DNA from: Diphasiastrum complanatum
Lineage: Eukaryota > Streptophyta > Lycopodiopsida > Lycopodiales > Lycopodiaceae
Assembly (NCBI GenBank): GCA_029204225.1
Contig: CM055094.1
Coordinates: forward strand, 19,721,202-19,785,201
DNA length: 64,000 bases
Direction: 5' to 3'
The notes under the pieces are model-generated. The model had not been told where the DNA came from. It was given only the letters and a program-made list of their open reading frames with translations, and did not search any database. The position numbers were made by a program, and so were the translations under genes. This document shows, piece by piece, positions 1-10,879 of the stretch. Positions within the stretch are counted from its first letter, which is position 1, and each line of letters begins with the position of its first letter.

Positions 1-2
1 TC

Positions 3-395
3 CTGTTAGTTCAGATCCCAGATGATGAGAAAGTTTCTGTTGCTGACCCTCCTATGGCATCATCGTCTATTCAGTTAGCTATTAAGGATATCAGTCACTT
101 CCTTATCAACACCCTTGATAAGAAAAGTGACTTTATTGATGTAAATACTGATGTGCTTCGAGATTCTTTTTATGGCCAAAATACATCTGTTGATGAATCG
201 ATCCCTATAGAACAGTCTAAATGTCTTTTCAATTTGTCTGTATATTATATAAATGACGATGTATATTTTACTACAACTGGTTTATGTCAGTTTTTTGACT
301 ATCGTGAAGATGAGATTCTATGTTTATTATCCAGCACAATTTTCCAATATTTTTGTCAAAAGATCTTATGTTTAGAACATTCTAGGTTTTACTGA
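3..395 (+). CDS. 3' end of an unrecognised protein-coding exon, cut by the window edge
   Basis: The frame is open from base 3, so the Met at 54 is probably internal and the true start lies left of the window. The visible part is about 130 residues, with acidic and Ser-rich patches and an aromatic/hydrophobic C-terminal part (CLFNLSVYYINDD, then GLCQFFDY). I see no motif I can name. It lies next to a transposase remnant on the other strand (749-2171), so it may be a second gene of the same mobile element. Its 3' end runs straight into a short tandem duplication. It could also be chance open sequence inside decayed transposon DNA. Confidence 0.3.
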   Translation: MLVQIPDDEKVSVADPPMASSSIQLAIKDISHFLINTLDKKSDFIDVNTDVLRDSFYGQNTSVDESIPIEQSKCLFNLSVYYINDDVYFTTTGLCQFFDYREDEILCLLSSTIFQYFCQKILCLEHSRFY

Positions 396-516
396 TGGGA
401 ATGTTCCTTTAAGGAGCTCCCATTATTCATTGTATTCCACTTATATTGAACTTACTGATGGGAATGTTCCTTTAAGGAGCTCCCATTATTTATTGTATTC
501 CACTTATATTAAACTT
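391..516. repeat. Two tandem copies of a 63-bp unit
   Basis: The unit beginning actgatgggaatgttccttt starts at 391 and again at 454, with two mismatches that I can see. The stop codon of the preceding reading frame lies in the first unit. A simple local tandem duplication. Confidence 0.9.
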
Positions 517-748
517 TCATTGGTTCCTCCATGTTGTATATTTCAATGAAATGCTGCTCGTGCTTGCCAATGTGACTTCTCCATCTCTTGTGATGACCAT
601 ACACTCAAGCTTCCATATGTGTTTGCAAAAAATGATGTATGATCTCTTAGTATGCGCTACATATATCAAAATCCTAATGTTAGTCTTATGTTTGGATCTA
701 GATATATATGAAAAATTGAAAGCATCTTGAAGAATTTATACTAACCAT

Positions 749-2171
749 CTAATGAGTGATGTGATCTTCTCCCCATGCTATTGATACTGCATTAACAAAC
801 TCGACACAAGTCATTTGGATAGCTTTCTTATCAATATCAGAGTATTTATCTTTTCTTAAAATAGCAATCATACTATCAAGCTTCTTCCATACATCAACTT
901 TTAGTACTCTGGTTTTGCCGTCTTTCTCGAAGTCCTGAGTGGCAGCAATAATATATGTCTAGATTGAGTGTTCAATATTAGAAGCCTTACCAGTATGATT
1001 TGATAAGATACGACGTGCTTTTGCTCCTCCTATGTTTGGCTTAGTTGGCATATTCCCATTCTTTCCTGAAAGCTTTTCATCTTTTTGAATTTTGACATGT
1101 CCCTTATGAAGTCCTGCTTTTGATAAAAATGTCTTCTAATCGAGAGATAGCTTCCTTTGCTAATGATGTTGGCTTAGTATTCTAAGCAAAAACTATATGA
1201 AGATAAATTATCTTTTCTATTAATCTAACTTCTGCATGAAAAGTGCAAACATGCACATTTTTCAAGGGATAGGCAGCACAGGCTTCCATTTTGAATCTGC
1301 ATATTCTCTAGTAATTCTTGCACTCCTAGTAACATCTTTTGCCATTTTCATGCAGTACAAACAAGGGTGTTTTGATGTAGCACCGTGAGAGACATTATAT
1401 ATACATTTCAATGTTTTCAAATCACTTGCTATGTGCCATTCAACATTGAAGTCTCGAACTCCTGGAACATTGAGAAGTCCTCCATCCATATGGTCCTTGA
1501 TGATCCTAGGATAAGATGTCCTTGAGAATATCCATGATAATATATCATGATCCTCCTTCAGCACCTGTCCAAAGAATTAATCAGACTTAGGTTACAATGA
1601 ATTAATACTATCCAATGATGATGTAATGTAATAATGAGGCTAGTTACCTGAAACGCTGCCAACCACCATATGTCATTTTCTGATTGGACATTGAATCTGA
1701 AATCTTCTTGGTCCTCTGTTTGTGATAGAGCACTATTCATGAGAGTTATACTAACCCTCTCCATCTTCTGCCCACAATTTTTGACTCATCTAACTTAAGT
1801 ACTATGATTATTTTGCCATTCACCTTTTCATAGGTTATATCATAGAATGTGATGATGTATCTCAGCAAGTAATTTAGATCAACAAATAAGCTGTTTGATG
1901 AATTATAGAATATTGATCTTCCATCAGTTTCATACACCTCCTCAATATGAAATGGAGTTCTAGTGATCTTATGCATACCTATGTTTAATGTATCCCTCTC
2001 TTTCTTCAAGTGATATGTCCTAGGGATTGTGACTTTTCTAATTTGAACTTGCTTAAAAGCTTCTCTAATTAGTTTAAATATTGTTGCATATTCTTCTCTG
2101 ATAATACCTGCAAAATCACAAGCACCCTGAACTAAAGTCTTATCTAAAATTTTTTGAATGTCCACCATCAT
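749..2171 (-). pseudogene. Decayed transposase-like gene with DESKI, SDLK and CxxC motifs
   Basis: Three minus-strand open segments (2171-1746, 1764-1558 and 1564-1262) and a further stretch down to a stop at 749-751 look like one interrupted gene. In order they show VLKLDESKI (about 1773-1790), a short spacer, FKEDH-like sequence, EWHIASDLKTLKC (Asp near 1421) and SHGATSKHPCLYCMK with two Cys near 1352-1363. The C-terminal part (1065-751) contains RRILSNHTGKASNIEH, an in-frame TAG, then a helical end. An acidic pair (DES, SDLK) followed by HPCxxC is the layout of a transposase-like family I have seen in animal and plant genomes, but I cannot name its superfamily. Multiple breaks make it non-functional. 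A second, truncated copy lies at 62797-63005. Confidence 0.55.
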
Positions 2172-2294
2172 AGACTCTGTTATTTTACACTTTACATTTG
2201 AACTCCTATTGTTCTTATTTTTGGAATCATGATTAGTTTTCTATTTTGTTGATGTTTTTAGCCATTAACAATACATGAATGTTCTATCTTCCAG

Positions 2295-2438
2295 TTTACA
2301 CTTCTTGAGTACACATCAAGCCAGGTGTACAGATTTAGACAAGAAATTATCTTGAACATACTAGCTAGGGCATGGCTTCAGCCTCCCATTGTTGATGATG
2401 GTGCAAAGGATGATGTAATTATCCTAAATAAAGATTAG
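2295..2438 (+). pseudogene. Last exon of a Ulp1-like protease gene (U copy 1)
   Basis: A pyrimidine-rich acceptor (tctatcttccag) is followed by 48 open codons, FTLLEYTSSQVYRFRQE..., ending in TAG at 2436-2438. The same exon follows the Cys-bearing exon in the copies at 20345-20686 (minus) and 21894-22183 (plus), which identifies it as the C-terminal tail of the Ulp1-like protein. Upstream of about 2210 the match to the intron stops and the sequence changes to the transposase remnant, so the catalytic exons are missing here. It is tail to tail with ORF-A (2809-3997, minus). Confidence 0.6.
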
Positions 2439-2808
2439 AACAAATACAGATAGCATAGAACAGAAATAGATTGCACATGTATAGAATTCATAGAAAAATA
2501 TACATTGATATATCAAATGCTGCTCCATTTTATGAATTGGGAGCACAAAATACATGTACTAATGCCCAACTTGGGCTTTCATTTATTGAATGAAAGAGTG
2601 TATACACAGATTTTTACTAAAGTTTATTTGAAGCTATTGTTCTCCCACAATGGTGATTGTTGTAGATAGATCTGCGGCAACACGTTATCAGCTCCTGTCT
2701 TTTTCGCATATGTGACATGACAAATATTAGTGAATGTGCAATTGTAAATGATGACATTTTCAGCTATTTTGTTTTAATTTGAAATGGCAATAAACATAAA
2801 GTACTTAC

Positions 2809-3997
2809 GAGTCTTCCGTGGATGATAAATCTGAAATATGTTGGTAGATTGGTTTGTAATAGCATGAGCTCTGTTCTGATAAAATCAAGCTTCCAATGCT
2901 CTTCCACCTCAACCATAGTCAAATATTCCTCATTGTAGATAATGCTTATCTCCATTCGGTTTGTGTAACCATTTAGTTCAAAGTCTTGATCAGTGGTAGC
3001 CATGTACCTTCAGTTTTCTTGTATCTCTGATGGCTAAATGTGAGACTGAGCATTTGCTTTCTGATATGATAACAAAAGATCATTGGAGACTTTTTACTCC
3101 TGCATTCTATGTCATTATTTGTTTTACTATCCCAGCCTTGATCCATGAGATCTGACAAAGTCTCATATGATAAATCCTTGCAAACAAATAAAGTTGGTGT
3201 CCACGAACACTAGCACTCGAGAAAAAATCAACAAATGTATGCAATGAGATAAACCAACTCAGGTGAACAATTTTCGAGCCTGTGCTTATCTTCATAGCAT
3301 TTTTAATATCAATGAGTAGCTTGCATCTTGAGGATTCAGAAACAATACTGTCAGGAGTAGGCCACTCATCACTTTGAAAACTAGGCAATGGAATTGCTTC
3401 GAGCTTGCCAAAACCTCCATCTGTTTGTGGTGTATATAAAGATTCATAAAAACAGATACCACAATCTGCAAGTTCCTTTGGACTTCTTCCTTTGTATTGT
3501 AGCTTTCCAACATGAGAGTGAATCACGTCTAATATTCCTGCAAGTGATTGTGCGGGCTCCCATTCACTTATGCATGATGGATATAAAGCTGAAAGAAAAA
3601 AACAATATTGAAGCATTTAAATCATAATCATCAGTAAAGGAAATCACCTATGATTGTTGTAGAGTGCATATGTTTTGATATACTTACAATTACATTTTTG
3701 ATGATCATGAGGATTGATATCATGTACTTTGATTTCTGAATGCATATATACATGTTGCACTAAGACTTCTGATATCGATTGACCTCCCGGGGTAGTCTTA
3801 AACTCCAAAATTTTTGCTTTTCAATAAGATTTGTAAGTCATTTTTGCTCTTTTCTTTTGTCAAAAATTGCCCTTTGATGATGGATGCATCAATACCCATG
3901 AGTTCTTCGTATATTTTGTTGGCTTCCAGTTATTAGCTTCATCTTTCTCATTGTAAAGAATCACAGAATCGATTGTAGATCTGGGTCTCCTCGCCAT
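2809..3997 (-). pseudogene. ORF-A of the U family, copy 1 (two exons, broken)
   Basis: Exon 1 runs 3997-3688 (MARRPRSTIDSVILYN...), with donor GTAAGT. Exon 2 runs 3588-2809, with acceptor ttctttcag and donor GTAAGTAC. The same exon borders recur in copies 2 and 4, which supports the gene model. Exon 1 encodes about 103 basic, Trp-containing residues (WKAKILEFKTTPGG). Exon 2 encodes about 260 residues including LYPSCISEWEPAQSLAG and a C-terminal YLTMVEVEEHWKLDF. Damage: TGG to TGA in YWKAKI near 3818, a 1-base deletion near 3200 and a missing G near 2993. I do not recognise a domain; the layout is compatible with a transposon accessory gene. It is convergent with the Ulp1 tail exon. Confidence 0.6.
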
Positions 3998-4460
3998 TGC
4001 TATTTTCAAAGCTTGGGCGCCAAAAATCTCTCTGATATGTTACTTGATTTTAATTTTTCGTATCACATTTAATCTAATGTGAATGCCAACATAGTCACAG
4101 TTACTGCGTATACCATATTTTATGTAACTATACATACTGTATTTCTATAACTGTAACTAGTATAGCTAGAAAATTTCATTATACTAACCAACATAGTCAA
4201 GTAAATTTAACTTGAGGTATTGACATTGGGCAGATTAGCACATGTCGGGCAGGAAGAAGAAACCAATGGGATAAGTCCATGCTGCCCGGACACAAATTCA
4301 AAGTTTTCTATATTGCATTTTTATTTCTCAGTTAATTTGAACTATGTTACGTAGATTTCAAATCTGTGCATTTTGATTGGGCCTAGTGACGGTCGAAACG
4401 AAAAAAAAAAAAAAAAAAGTATCTTTTTAAAGGGTCTTTTTTAATTTTGGAAATCCTCTA
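3998..4460. repeat. Upstream/terminal region shared by three U copies
   Basis: AT-rich sequence with runs such as gtaactatacatactgtatt, then gggcctagtgacggtcgaaac, a 19-base A tract and ctctaatgg. The same series occurs inverted at 18333-18777 and directly at 24871-25330, and in all three similarity ends near ctctaatgg. This suggests an element terminus or 5' flank of ORF-A containing its promoter. A more diverged stretch (tttgaaatctacgtaacgta) lies near 52845-52868. I did not find a matching inverted terminus at the Ulp1 end. Confidence 0.6.
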
Positions 4461-7457
4461 ATGGCGGCTTCGGTCTTTTTCCCATCCGATCTCATACTAC
4501 CATCCAGCTGGTATGTTGATTCATCTTGTCCTACAACATCGCCATCTCCATCCTTATCCCTTGGCCTTTGTTCGGAATTTCCTGCTTGGGCCTTGTATGA
4601 AGTGTTTTATAGTTGGTTCACTTTATCCAAGAACTTTTGCAGGTCCTTCGTCATTTTTTTCAATTTCTCCTCGTACTCTTGAATGACTTTTTCTTGTTTT
4701 TCGGCGGCTCGCTTGAAATTTATTGTGTTAGCCTCCCTCTCTTGGATAAGTCTCACATACTTCTCCATCCTTATTACTACGGCTTGAGGGGGTTGTATTT
4801 GAATGTCTTTCGGCTTCACTAGAGGGACATCAACCATCATTGCTCCAGATGACCCATCACGAACTTGGTCGATCAGCTCCTCTGATACTTAAGTTGATCT
4901 TGGACTTCATTTAGCTCTTTGGCTTGTTGCCCCATGGTGGATCATAGATCTTCTACTTGTATTTTCTCCTCCTCTTCCTCATCATCTTTCTTTTTTATTT
5001 GTCTTTTCTACTCCGTTATGATTTGCTCTTGCTGCTTGATTTTATTTTCCAACTCTTTGTGTTGGCTCATCAACCAATGCAAGTGATAGCTAGTCTCTGA
5101 TAAACTTAGTATGGAGCACTTGGCCGCCTTTGAGAGTTCCTTGGGAGGGACAAGGATGGGATATTTGTCAAAGGTGTGGTGTGGTGGGGTGGCGTTAGCC
5201 CAAGAAAGGTGCTTGAGAGAGTGGGGGTTGTAAGGGAAATGATTGAGAGATAGAAACGGTGGTAGTAGATGCGAGGGTAAGGGATGGAGTGGCAAGTTGG
5301 GTAGAGGTGGCAATGGTATCTGGTAAGGGTTGGCCTCCCCCAAGCTGATCTTCCTTCCTTTCGTCGATGTTGACATCCTCTTCTAACAAGTCTTTGGCAT
5401 CAAAATAGGCCGACATGTCCATAATGTGGAGCTGACGACCGGTGGAATAATCTGGGAATCCACAACTGTGTCATCCGCTATGGTGGTAACTGCAGCATCT
5501 ATGGCATGAGTTGGTGATGATTGTTGTTGTGCTGCCATATCTGATGAGGAGCTTGTGTCTTGTGATTCTTCTAACCCAAATGTATTCTGTGGAGATTGTG
5601 GCTGCTTTTTTGGATTTGGGCTTGCATAGGAGCTTCTCGCCTTCAGACTCCATATCATCTGAGTCTGTTTCATCTGATGAAGCATGACACTTTGCTTGTA
5701 TCTTGGTCCTTTGCTTGGATTGTTATGTTGGTGGTGGCTGGACCAGTGTGGTGGTGTCTTCATGTTGAGCAGAAGACTCTTCAGCAGAATGATCCTTCAC
5801 CTGTGACAAAGAGAACATGGGTGTCTTTCTTGATGTAAGGTTTGCTAGGCTGGCCTTTTGGTGCTTTGTAGTTGGCCCTTGTTGAGAGGAGGAACTCTTC
5901 CTCTTTTGAGAAGCCGGTTGCATGGAATCTATTGCATTAGTAGGCTTGGAAGTAGTGTTTGTCTTCTTGGCTGGTTCTGAGGGAGTCTCCCAAGATTTTA
6001 TCTGCTAGCATCAACTGGTCTCGAACTCGAGGTCGGTGGCTCAACTACTGCAAAGTGACATCTATTAGAAGATAGCCCAATAACGTGGAGGTTTGCTTGT
6101 TCTTGATATAGTCATGGAGGCAGTTGGAAGCAAACTGGGCCCAGTCATAAAGGTTCTCATTGTGTAGTCTAGAATCAGCCATCATGTGGAATAGTTTCAT
6201 GGGGATAGGCATGATCTTGGACCTATAGTACTGTGTATATTTCATCAGATAGGCGCATGCAGCAACTAAGGGCTTATCATTTATGAATTCGATACGGTAA
6301 CCATCTTTTGTTTCCATTTCTCCTCTGAGGGGTCTATGTATTTGAAGTATGCCTTTGCGAGGGTCCTACTGACTGTGTTTGGCCCCCAGGAAGCTAAATG
6401 TATTGAGGTCTAATATAAACAAAATTTTGGTTAGGAGGTAACATGAACTGGGAAGATCTGCTAGTGTAGTTATAAGATGCATAGGCAATATGCAATAGAA
6501 ATGGGCTCTGATAGCCACTGAAAGGAAGAAGTTGGAACTCTATGTGGCTCAGGAGTGGGTGTGCCTCCCGGTACCAAGTGTTCATCTCAGAGATATCAAG
6601 TCTTTCCATGGTGATGTCAAGTTTGTCTTGAGTTGGGTCATCAAAACTAGAAGATGTTGTGGCATACATGTTTTGGACTTGGTTGATGACTCTGTTGAAG
6701 GTTCGGCTCTAGTAACAGACAAGTGGAGTCTCGGCTCGGTCGACTGTAGAGGGCTTCGTATCGGTCGACTTTTGATGTCGACTTTTGATGGACTCGACTA
6801 GATCAACTTTGTATGTAGAGTATGGACACTCATCTTGGTCCACAGTGAATGCAGAGTATGGACACTCGGCTCGGTCCACAGTGAATGTAGAGTATGAGGG
6901 CTCTGTGAGCAGTGTATGTAGAGTATTGCTCGAGAGTGTATGGAGACTAGAAATTTGTGGAAAAATTTGGAGCAATGTCTCTCTGATATGATCTGAAAAC
7001 GATGATGTTTCTTTGCAATAATGTACTAGTAGCAAGCTTTCAACCCAAATCGATGTTGATTGTGTGGTTTTGACAAGCTTCAGTAGCACTACCCCTCAGC
7101 ATTTGCCTCGTGCTAGATGTGACGATTTTTGTGTAATGTAGCAAATCTCGGCAGCATAGGGTTTTTGAAAATGGATGATGATGGCGCTTTGGATCCGTGG
7201 TGGATGTATGTAGAGGTGTCCAAGGATGCGAAGGAATAATCAAGCATGGTCGTAGCAAATGATAGATCGCCACTAAAAGTTTGAAAATCAATCCTTTGGA
7301 GCTATAGCTTTTCAAAGCTTCTGAATTCCATTTTCATGCATGAAGAAGGAAGTGCCAGCATCAAATCTTCTCCCATCAGAGTTTGTGTTCATTATCTAAA
7401 AAGCATGCATGGCAGCATGGCAACAAAGCGTGATATTGTGATTTTTTGTAATGTTCT
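4455..7457 (-). pseudogene. X family, copy a (longest left-hand copy)
   Basis: Reading the minus strand from a shared 5' start (gaacattacaaaaaatcaca, 7457), the copy has: a leader; an N-terminal part with repeated (Y)S-T-V-D-R-A-E phrases (about 7000-6770); DISEMNTWYREAHPLLSHIE (about 6590-6530); a central block KLFHMMADSRLHNENLYDWAQFAS...KNKQTSTLLGYLLIDVTLQ (6317-6048); a Ser/Thr/Pro/Gln-rich stretch with ETDSDDMESEGEKLL; and a C-terminal Glu/Lys coiled coil (4840-4607, VIRMEKYVRLIQEREANT). Several frameshifts and stops break it. The same order recurs in at least five other copies in the window. I do not recognise the protein. It has no reverse transcriptase, integrase or zinc knuckle that I can see. 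Confidence 0.6.
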
Positions 7458-7459
7458 TT

Positions 7460-8460
7460 GGAGATTGTGCGGCTGCTTTCTTGGATATGGGCTTGCGTAG
7501 GAGCTTCTCACCTTCAGACTCCATATCATCTGAGTCTGTTTCATCTGATAAAGGATGTCACTTTGCTTGTAGCATAGTCCTTTGCTTGGATTGTTGTGTT
7601 GGTGGTGGTTGGACCAGTGTGGTGGTGTCTTCATGTTGAGCAGAAGACTCTTCAGTAGAATGATCCTTCACCTGTGACAAAGACAACATGGGTGCCTTTC
7701 TCGATGTAAGGTTCAGTAGGCTGGCCTTTTGGTGCTTGGTAGTTGGCCCTTGTTAAGAGGAGGAACTCTTCCTCTTTTGAGAAGCCGGTTGCATGGAATC
7801 TATTGCATTAGGCCTAGAAGTAGAATTTGTCTTCTTGGCTGGTTTTGAGGGAGTATCCCAAGCTTTTATCAGCCAGCATCAACTAGTCTCAAACTCGAGG
7901 TCGGTGGCTCAACTCCTGCAAAGTGACATCTATCAGAAGATAGCCCAATAACGTGGAGGTTTTCTTGTTCTTGATATAGTCATGGAGGCAGTTGGAAGCA
8001 AACTGGGCCCAGTCATGGTTCTGATTGTGTGGTCTAGAATCTGCCATCATGTGGAATAGTTTCATGGGGATAGGCATGATCTTAGACCTATAACGTTGTG
8101 TATATTTCGTCAGATAGGTGCATACAGTAGCTAAAGGCTTATCATTTATGAACTCGATATGGTAACCAACGTTGTTTTTCCATTTGTCCACTGAGGGGTC
8201 TATGTACTTGAAGTATGTTATGGATTCAATTTTTTTTAGGGTCCTACTGACTGTGTTTGGTCCCCTAGGGAAGCCAAATGTATTGAGGTCAGCTCCAGAA
8301 ATAAGGATCTCACTTATTAACTAGGGTTAGGGTTGCCTTGGGATCCGCAAACCCTCCAACAGTAATTTTGCTAACTAAGAGCAGATTTTTTGTCAAATTT
8401 GAAACGTGGAAAATCATTGGACAACAACTTGATTTCACCTTTCTGAAACAAGTTTTCATT
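7460..8460 (-). pseudogene. X family, copy b (C-terminal/central half)
   Basis: Contains the acidic Ser-rich stretch (about 7600-7450), the central block (8191-7900, HDYIKNKKTSTLLGYLLIDVTLQ) and the GFPRGPNTVSRTLKKIESI region (about 8280-8200). It then continues for about 160 bp into a sequence (ctcacttattaactagggtt) that is also found after copy d. The N-terminal half is absent. Nearly identical to 10880-12068, which suggests these two were duplicated together after both had lost the N-terminal half. Confidence 0.55.
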
Positions 8461-9224
8461 TTTGTAGATTTTTCTTCGCACTCCTTTGATATTTTCCTTG
8501 ATTCCTCTTCCAAATAATATATTCTTTGCATTGAATGTGCATTCCCATAGAGCATCAAATTCCCATAGTAACCCAAAAGGCCATTTTTACCATGACACAT
8601 ATAGATTATTAACTGACTCACCGAATGAAAATTTGGATGTTGCAATGAACATGGATCAATAAGATACAATGTTCTTGATGACCATAAATCTACATGCTTT
8701 AGCTTTTCCTCCCTGTATCGGACCATATCAGAAGTTGACAATTTGGGTTGCTTTGAATTTTTTGTCCTGAGCGGAGCATATTCTGATGACAGATCCACAT
8801 GAAGATGATAAAGCTTTATCATCAGTACAGTAGTATAGTAACAAACAACACAATGACAGTAACAAAGCTGGAGATGGTGCTAACTTCTCTGCTGGAGATA
8901 GAGATGGCGCTAAACACTTGTTTTTGACCCTGGAGATAGAGATGGCGTAGGCTTTTTTCAAAAATGTCACTCCTAATTCAAATTTTTGAGTGTTTCCAAC
9001 TAATGGGAGAGAATATTTCAGCATTTTGAAAATTATATTTTAACTATGGTTAAGCCGCAGTGAAGTTTGATGTGACTAAACTAAGGTGCATTCATTTACA
9101 TGGAAAGTAGTGCGGCCAGATGCGTAAAGAAGTTAGAAAATGATATTATAATTACTTTATAGTTATTTTCTCTCTCCTACATGGCATTTCTTATAGGGCC
9201 CTCTTTGGGCCCATATTTTCTCAA
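8461..9224 (-). other. Unassigned sequence between two X copies
   Basis: An open stretch of 170 codons runs 8822-8310 on the minus strand (SNLTKNLLLVSKI near its C-terminus). That phrase loosely recalls the segment after the copia protease active site, but no DSGA active-site motif precedes it, so I do not assign it. A second open stretch (9024-8728) is low-complexity. The rest holds nothing I can support. Confidence 0.25.
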
Positions 9225-10835
9225 ATGCTAGAATCAACCATCATGTGGAAAAGTTTCATGGGGATACTCGTGATCTTGGACCTATAGCGCTGTGTATTTT
9301 TCGTTAGATAGGCGCATGGAGCAGCTAAGGGCTTATCATTTATGACCTCGATACGACAACCATCTCTTTTTTTCCATTTGTCCACTAAGGGGTCTATGTA
9401 TTTAAAGTATGCTATGGATTCAATCTTTTTGAGGGTCCTACTGACTGTTTTTGGTCCCCTAGGAAAGCCAAATGTATTGAGGTCAGGGATGATATAAACA
9501 AAATTTTGGCTAGGAGGTAACATGAACTGGAAACATCTGTCGGTGTGGTTATAAGATGCATACGCAATATGCAATAGAAATTGGCCCTAATAGCCACTGA
9601 AAGGAGGAAGTTGGAACTTTATGTGGCTCAGGAATTGGTGTGCCTCCTGGTACCAAGTGTTCATCTCAGAGATATCGAGGCTTTCCATGGTGATGTCAAT
9701 TTTGTCTTGAGTTGGGTCATCAGAACTGAAAGATGTTGTGGCAGACATGTTTTGGACTCGGTTGATGACTCTGTTGAAGGTTCGGCTCTGGTAACAGACA
9801 AGTGGAGTCCCGGCTCAGTCGACTATGGAGGGCTTCGGATCAGTCAACTTTTGATGAACTCGGATCGGTCAACTTTGTATGCAGAGAGAGGACCCAGACA
9901 CTCTAATCGAGACATATGGAGTATTGCATGTCTATGTGACGGATATAGGCAGGAAGACTACATGAAGAGATGTGATCTATTTATAGTTGACCTGCGTGGG
10001 AGTTGCATGGTTTCATGCACAGGACTCTACTTTGTATATAATGAGGTGGAGATTCTCCCGTCGACATATTGGATTTAGGTTTCTCTCTTCTCGTCTTGCT
10101 TCACTGGCATGGCTTGGGGGCTATATCCAAGTTTGATCTAGGATTGGTTGGGCGGTTTGGCTCCATAGTCTCTCCTATTATGTTCTCCTATCCTCATCCT
10201 AGGGGTTATCCTTGAATGCAGAGTATGGATGCTCGGCTCGGTCCACAGTGAATTTAGAGTATGGGGGCTCAGCTCTATGAGCAGTGTATGTAGAGTATTG
10301 CTCGGTAGTGTATGGAGACTAGAAATTTGCGAAAAAATTTGGAGCAGTGTCGCTCTGATAGGATGTGGAAACGATGATGTTTCTTCGCAATAACGTGCTA
10401 GCATTGAGCTTTCAACCCAAATCGGTGTCTAATGTGTGGTTTTGACAAGCTCCAGTAGCACTACCCCTCATCATTTGGCTTGTGCTAGATGTGACAATTT
10501 TGTGTAATGTAGCAGATCTCAGTAGCTTAGGGTTTTTGAAAATGGATGATGATGGCGCTCTAGATCCATGGTGGATGTATGTACATGGTGTCCAAGGATG
10601 CGAAGGAGTAATCAAGCACGGTCGTAGCGAATGACAGAATGCCACTAAAAGATGGAAAATTGATCCTTTGAAGCTATAGCCTTTCAAAGCTTATGAATTC
10701 CATTTCCATGCTTGAAGAAGGAAGTGCTAGCATCAAATCTTCTCCCATCAGAGTTTATTTTCATTTCCTAAAAAGTTGCATGGCAGCATGGCAATAAAGC
10801 GTGGTATTGTGACTTTTTGTAATGTTCTGCAACAT
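9225..10835 (-). pseudogene. X family, copy c (N-terminal half)
   Basis: Covers the shared 5' start near 10835, the leader/N-terminal reading frame (10687-10412, GSIFHLLVAFCHSLRPCLI), the S/T-V-D-R-A-E-like repeats, MNTWYQEAH-like sequence near 9650, and the block LPPSQNFVYIIPDLNTFGFP (about 9520-9460) up to MADS/VDS near 9225, where it stops abruptly. The C-terminal half is missing. It carries several in-frame stops. It abuts copy d after about 45 bp, and the two together look like one element broken by rearrangement. Confidence 0.55.
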
Positions 10836-10879
10836 TTGCTTACATACATAGCTACACCAAATGATAAAATTAAGGAGCA

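Noticed and set aside
6045-6317. Assigning the X central block to a known plant transposon-protein domain
   Set aside because: No motif matched securely from memory; a profile search is needed before naming it.
8310-8822. 170-codon frame as a copia protease region (SNLTKNLLLVSKI)
   Set aside because: Only one short phrase resembles the copia segment; no active-site motif or neighbouring gag/integrase.
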